Origin: Candidatus Didemnitutus sp.
GTDB taxonomy: Bacteria; Verrucomicrobiota; Verrucomicrobiia; Opitutales; Opitutaceae
Assembly: GCA_030682505.1 (NCBI GenBank)
Contig: JAUXOH010000192.1
Location: forward strand, 1 to 17,404
DNA: 17,404 nucleotides
Direction: 5' to 3'
Under the pieces are notes generated by a model that saw only the letters and a list, made by a program, of their open reading frames with translations, was not told where the DNA came from and did no database searches. Positions 14,688 to 17,404 of the stretch are shown piece by piece (position 1 is the first letter of the stretch; each line of letters begins with the position of its first letter). A program made the position numbers and the translations under genes.

Positions 14688-15923
14688 ATGCAAAAGCATT
14701 CTTTCGATAAACGCCGCATCAAGTGCCTGTTGCTCGAAGGCATTCATGCCCGGGCCGCCGAGGCTTTTCATACCGACGGTTATCTGTCCGTGCGCACGCT
14801 CCCAAAATCCCTCGCTGGGGATGCCCTGACGTCCGCGTTGAAGGACGTGCACTTCCTCGGCATCCGCTCCCGCACCGAGATCACCTCCGCGGTGATCGCC
14901 GCCGCGCCGAAACTCGCCGCCATCGGGTGCTATTGCATCGGCACCAATCAGGTCGATCTCAAGGCCGCCGCCCTGCGCGGCATCCCGGTTTTCAACGCCC
15001 CCTACTCCAACACCCGCAGCGTGGCCGAACTCGTGGTCGGCGAGGCGATCATGCTCTTGCGCGGCATCCCGGAGAAAAACGCCCTGGTGCACCGCGGTGG
15101 ATGGACGAAGAGCGCCAACGGGAGCGTCGAGGTGCGGGGCAAGACGCTCGGCATCGTGGGCTACGGGCATATCGGCACACAGGTGGGCATCCTCGCCGAG
15201 CACCTCGGCATGCGCGTGATCTTCTACGATATCGCCGGCAAATTGCCCCTCGGCAACGCGCGCCCGGTTTCCAAGCTCGGCACCCTGCTGGCCGAGAGCG
15301 ACGTCGTCACGTTGCATGTGCCGGAGACGCCGGCGACGAAGCATCTCATCGGCCGCTCACAGCTGGCGCACATGAAAAAGGGCTCGCACCTGATCAACGC
15401 GGCGCGCGGTCTCGTCGTCGATCTCGACGCGCTGGCCGATGCGCTCGAACGTCGGCATCTCGCCGGCGCCGCCCTCGACGTGTTTCCCGTCGAACCCAAG
15501 GGCAACGACGAGGAGTTCAAGTCACCGCTGCGCCGCTTCGACAACGTGCTCCTCACCCCCCACATTGGCGGTTCCACGATCGAAGCGCAGGAAAACATCG
15601 GACTGGAAGTCTCCGACAAGCTCGTCCGCTACTCGGACAACGGTTCGACCGTCACGGCGGTGAATTTCCCCGAAGTCACTCTCCCGGAACACGCGGGCAC
15701 GGGCACGTGCCGCCTGTTGCACGTCCATCGCAACGTTCCGGGCGTGCTGGCCCACATCAACGAGAAGTTCGGGCACCGCGGCGTGAACATCTCGGCGCAA
15801 TACCTGCAAACCAACGAACACATCGGCTATTGCGTGATGGATGTGGATGCTGCCGCGAGCGAAGTCGCCATCGACGAACTGCAGACGGTCACGGGCACGA
15901 TTCGGGCCCGCTTGCTGTATTGA
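14688..15923 (+). CDS. serA: D-3-phosphoglycerate dehydrogenase, E. coli type with ACT domain
   Basis: A 411-residue cytosolic enzyme oxidising 3-phosphoglycerate to 3-phosphohydroxypyruvate, the first step of serine synthesis. With the ATG at 14688 the numbering matches E. coli SerA (410 aa): catalytic Arg240 (NAARGLVVD), Glu269 (DVFPVEP), His292 (LLTPHIGGST), and Trp139/Lys141 (GGWTKSA). The NAD loop is GIVGYGHIGTQ (155-165). The C-terminal ACT domain keeps the residues that bind the feedback inhibitor serine in E. coli (His344, Asn346, Asn364 there; His347, Asn349, Asn367 here), and the protein ends in GTIRARLLY, identical to E. coli. An upstream GTG (14631) would add 19 unconserved residues and run through the hairpin. 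Feedback inhibition by serine is therefore likely. Confidence 0.97.
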   Translation: MQKHSFDKRRIKCLLLEGIHARAAEAFHTDGYLSVRTLPKSLAGDALTSALKDVHFLGIRSRTEITSAVIAAAPKLAAIGCYCIGTNQVDLKAAALRGIPVFNAPYSNTRSVAELVVGEAIMLLRGIPEKNALVHRGGWTKSANGSVEVRGKTLGIVGYGHIGTQVGILAEHLGMRVIFYDIAGKLPLGNARPVSKLGTLLAESDVVTLHVPETPATKHLIGRSQLAHMKKGSHLINAARGLVVDLDALADALERRHLAGAALDVFPVEPKGNDEEFKSPLRRFDNVLLTPHIGGSTIEAQENIGLEVSDKLVRYSDNGSTVTAVNFPEVTLPEHAGTGTCRLLHVHRNVPGVLAHINEKFGHRGVNISAQYLQTNEHIGYCVMDVDAAASEVAIDELQTVTGTIRARLLY

Positions 15924-15951
15924 GGGTTCGTTGCCTCGCCGCGACGGGCAC

Positions 15952-15982
15952 AAAAAAGGCCGGCGCCAATTCGCGTCCGGCC
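15952..15982 (-). terminator. Intrinsic terminator of the glutaredoxin gene
   Basis: On the minus strand, GGCCGG and CCGGCC arms (15977-15982 and 15958-15963) enclose a 13-nt loop with further short internal pairing, followed directly by TTTTTT (complement of 15952-15957). It begins 30 nt after the glutaredoxin stop. The plus strand lacks a T-run, so it is poor as a serA terminator. Confidence 0.85.
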
Positions 15983-16011
15983 TCCGGTGAAATCATTCGC
16001 TCAACCGCGAA

Positions 16012-16347
16012 TCAAAAGAAACGCACCGGCTTGGCTTGCATTTTCTCATGCTCTTCGGCGGAGCAACCCGCGTCGGTCGCCACGGCGGTGGTGGCGCTGG
16101 TCGACTTCACAAGTTCGTTGGCGAGCATGTAGTTCTCCACTTCCTCGCCCGAGACGTCGGCCAGCATCACGCCTTCAATCTCCACGCAGGGCGAGAGCGG
16201 TTGGCCCGACTTGCGCACCATTTCTTCGTAATTGGTGCGGTTGTTGATGATGTCGATGTCCTCGAAGGCGAGGTTGTGCTTTTGCATGATGGCGCGGACG
16301 CCGTTGCTCCAGCCACAGGTCGGTTTCAAATAAGCTTTGATCTTCAT
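16012..16347 (-). CDS. Monothiol glutaredoxin-like protein with C-terminal tail
   Basis: A 111-residue protein; ATG chosen at 16347 because MKIKAYLKPTCGWSNGVRAIM is the start of a glutaredoxin fold. The redox motif is C11-G-W-S, a monothiol form like the CGFS class but with Trp. The cis-proline is P53 in LSPCVEIEGVMLADVSG, with an unusual Cys54 following it. After the fold (about residue 79) comes a 30-residue polar tail, rich in Thr/Ser/Ala and holding Cys95. Glutaredoxins reduce disulphides with glutathione or, in the CGFS class, carry iron-sulphur clusters; the class of this one is uncertain. It has its own promoter and terminator, so it is a single-gene transcript. Confidence 0.85.
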   Translation of the reverse strand: MKIKAYLKPTCGWSNGVRAIMQKHNLAFEDIDIINNRTNYEEMVRKSGQPLSPCVEIEGVMLADVSGEEVENYMLANELVKSTSATTAVATDAGCSAEEHEKMQAKPVRFF

Positions 16348-16391
16348 GGATAAGTTTGGGTGTCGTTCTCGGGTGGTTATGTCTGCGGCGC

Positions 16392-16419
16392 AATGTAGGC
16401 CGAGAGTTTTCTTCTTCAA
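16392..16419 (-). promoter_or_regulatory. Promoter of the glutaredoxin gene
   Basis: On the minus strand, TTGAAG (16414-16419) and TACATT (16392-16397) are 16 nt apart, near the sigma70 consensus. The transcript would have a leader of roughly 40 nt before ATG 16347, with no evident Shine-Dalgarno. Confidence 0.55.
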
Positions 16420-16436
16420 CTGAAAGTTTTGTCCGG

Positions 16437-16442
16437 TAGTGT
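16437..16442 (+). promoter_or_regulatory. Candidate -10 box (TAGTGT) of the DUF2891 gene
   Basis: TAGTGT starts 13 nt before GTG 16450, the same box and distance as on the minus strand before the GNAT-nitrilase gene. The -35 is weak (TTCAAC, 16415-16420, 16-nt spacer). Transcription would start at about the GTG. It would overlap the glutaredoxin promoter, so the two genes may compete for polymerase. Confidence 0.4.
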
Positions 16443-16449
16443 GCGGTGA

Positions 16450-17404
16450 GTGCCCGCTTCCCTGCCCGCCCTCACCCCGCTTCAGGCCTCAGCCTTTGCG
16501 GTCCTCGCCCTGGACAATGTGCGCCGCGAGTATCCGCGAGCAGAACTGAACCTCCTCAACGGGCCGGGCGACGTGCGTCCGCCGCGCGAACTTCATCCCG
16601 CGTTCTACGGGTGCTATGACTGGCATTCCTGCGTGCACCAACACTGGATGATGGTGCGGCTGCTGCGCCTTTTCCCGCGCTTGCCCGAACGGGCCGCGAT
16701 GGAAGGCGTGCTGCGCGAGCACCTGAGCGCCGACCACCTCCGCGTCGAAGCCGCCTATCTGTCTGCGCCCGGCCGATCGTCGTTTCAACGGCCCTATGGC
16801 TGGGTCTGGGTCTTGAAGCTCGAACAGGAATTGCGTGCCCACGACCCGGAGTTCGCCCAGAACCTGCATCCCCTTGTCGCGGTGATTCGAGAGGGACTGG
16901 TGCGCTACCTGCGCTCGCTCACCTATCCGATGCGGCACGGCTCGCACGCCAACACCGCGTTCGCCACCGCCTTTGCGCTCAACTGGGCACGCTCCGTCGG
17001 TGATCAGGAGTTGAAACTACTCTGCACCAGTCGCGCGGCGGCGTGGTTCGGGCGGGACAAGGATTACCCGGCCCACCTTGAGCCCGGTGGGGAAGATTTC
17101 TTCTCTCCTGCCCTCGTCGAGGCCGGTTTGATGGGCCGGATCTTGCCGCCCATGGCTTTCGCGCAGTGGTTCGCGCAGTTCTTGCCTCACATCGCTCAGG
17201 GCCAGCCGGCCTCCCTGCTCCATCCCGCCACGGTCAGCACTCCGGGCGACCCTAAAATCGGCCACTTGATCGGGCTAAACCTGAATCGCGCGTGGGTCTG
17301 GCGGCGCTTGGTCGATCTGTTGCCCGCAGGAGACGAATTGATCCCGGTTTGTGCGGAAGCCTCGGCCCGGCACTTTGAGGCCGCCTTGCCGCTGCTGGAT
17401 TCCC
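16450..17404 (+). CDS. DUF2891 family protein, 5' part (runs off the window)
   Basis: Open from GTG 16450 to the window end, 318 codons without a stop; an in-frame TGA sits directly before the GTG (16447-16449), so the start is firm. Conserved blocks are FAVLALDNVRREYP, then RELHPAFYGCYDWHSCVHQHW (an H-P-x-F-Y-G-C-x-D-W-H signature), RPYGWVWVLKLEQEL, RHGSHANTAFATAF and GLNLNRAWVWRRL. This matches DUF2891, predicted to be an alpha/alpha toroid-like soluble protein with many conserved His/Trp/Asp residues, suggesting a sugar- or metal-related active site. Function unproven. Family length is about 330-360 residues, so only a short C-terminal end is missing. Confidence 0.85.
   Translation, partial: MPASLPALTPLQASAFAVLALDNVRREYPRAELNLLNGPGDVRPPRELHPAFYGCYDWHSCVHQHWMMVRLLRLFPRLPERAAMEGVLREHLSADHLRVEAAYLSAPGRSSFQRPYGWVWVLKLEQELRAHDPEFAQNLHPLVAVIREGLVRYLRSLTYPMRHGSHANTAFATAFALNWARSVGDQELKLLCTSRAAAWFGRDKDYPAHLEPGGEDFFSPALVEAGLMGRILPPMAFAQWFAQFLPHIAQGQPASLLHPATVSTPGDPKIGHLIGLNLNRAWVWRRLVDLLPAGDELIPVCAEASARHFEAALPLLDS

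Noticed and set aside
12929..14710. A 593-codon open frame on the plus strand opposite the GNAT-nitrilase gene
   Set aside because: The minus strand has complete GNAT and nitrilase motifs; the plus frame is its mirror shadow and would overlap the serA start.
1..17404. CRISPR arrays, tRNA/rRNA genes, insertion sequences, prophage or toxin-antitoxin modules
   Set aside because: No regularly spaced repeats, cloverleaf-like sequences, transposase motifs or phage structural proteins were seen on either strand. No gap of more than 300 nt without a gene or gene remnant exists.

Overview
This window is GC-rich, gene-dense bacterial chromosome. It has frequent GTG starts, many start codons with pyrimidine-rich leaders and no clear Shine-Dalgarno sequence, and an outer-membrane lipid A deacylase that indicates a Gram-negative envelope. 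The set of families (DUF5069, DUF2891, a GNAT-nitrilase fusion, an E. coli-type serA, a BadF-type sugar kinase) fits Verrucomicrobiota, probably Opitutales/Opitutaceae. That placement is inference from gene content and style; no rRNA gene is present. No tRNA, rRNA, CRISPR array, transposase, phage or plasmid gene was found.

Left part (1-2450): the 3' end of a hemolysin III (TrhA)-family membrane protein, then a small two-helix membrane protein. Facing them on the minus strand is a two-gene unit: a heavily decayed flavin amine oxidase with a Tat-like leader, followed 16 nt later by an intact RidA-like protein with a signal peptide. Amine/amino-acid oxidases release imines and RidA proteins hydrolyse imines, so this looks like an exported oxidase-plus-imine-hydrolase pair whose oxidase is dead here.

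Middle (2451-12408, all plus strand): a penicillin acylase-family Ntn hydrolase; uracil phosphoribosyltransferase (upp) overlapping a small membrane protein by 4 nt; a MazG-like pyrophosphohydrolase reading frame broken by two compensating frameshifts; an RlmI-like SAM methyltransferase; a cytosolic RidA; an LpxR-type lipid A deacylase starting 4 nt after the ridA stop; a BadF-family N-acetylglucosamine kinase-like protein; a protein of the family often labelled '3-methyladenine DNA glycosylase'; a 358-residue unknown protein with what looks like a protein-kinase/APH catalytic core; and an isoprenylcysteine methyltransferase-like membrane protein.

Right part (12423-17404): DUF5069 and a GNAT-nitrilase fusion on the minus strand, divergent from serA (D-3-phosphoglycerate dehydrogenase with a serine-binding ACT domain); a minus-strand glutaredoxin-like gene with its own promoter and a clear intrinsic terminator; and the 5' part of a DUF2891 gene running off the window.

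No large new defence or biosynthetic system is visible. The points most worth a second look are the kinase-like unknown protein, a perfect 10-bp hairpin touching the serA start codon, a recurring TAG(G/T)(T/G)T box 12-15 nt before four start codons (possible leaderless transcription), a 13-nt motif repeated at the same distance before upp and ridA, and the ruined amine oxidase beside an intact exported RidA.
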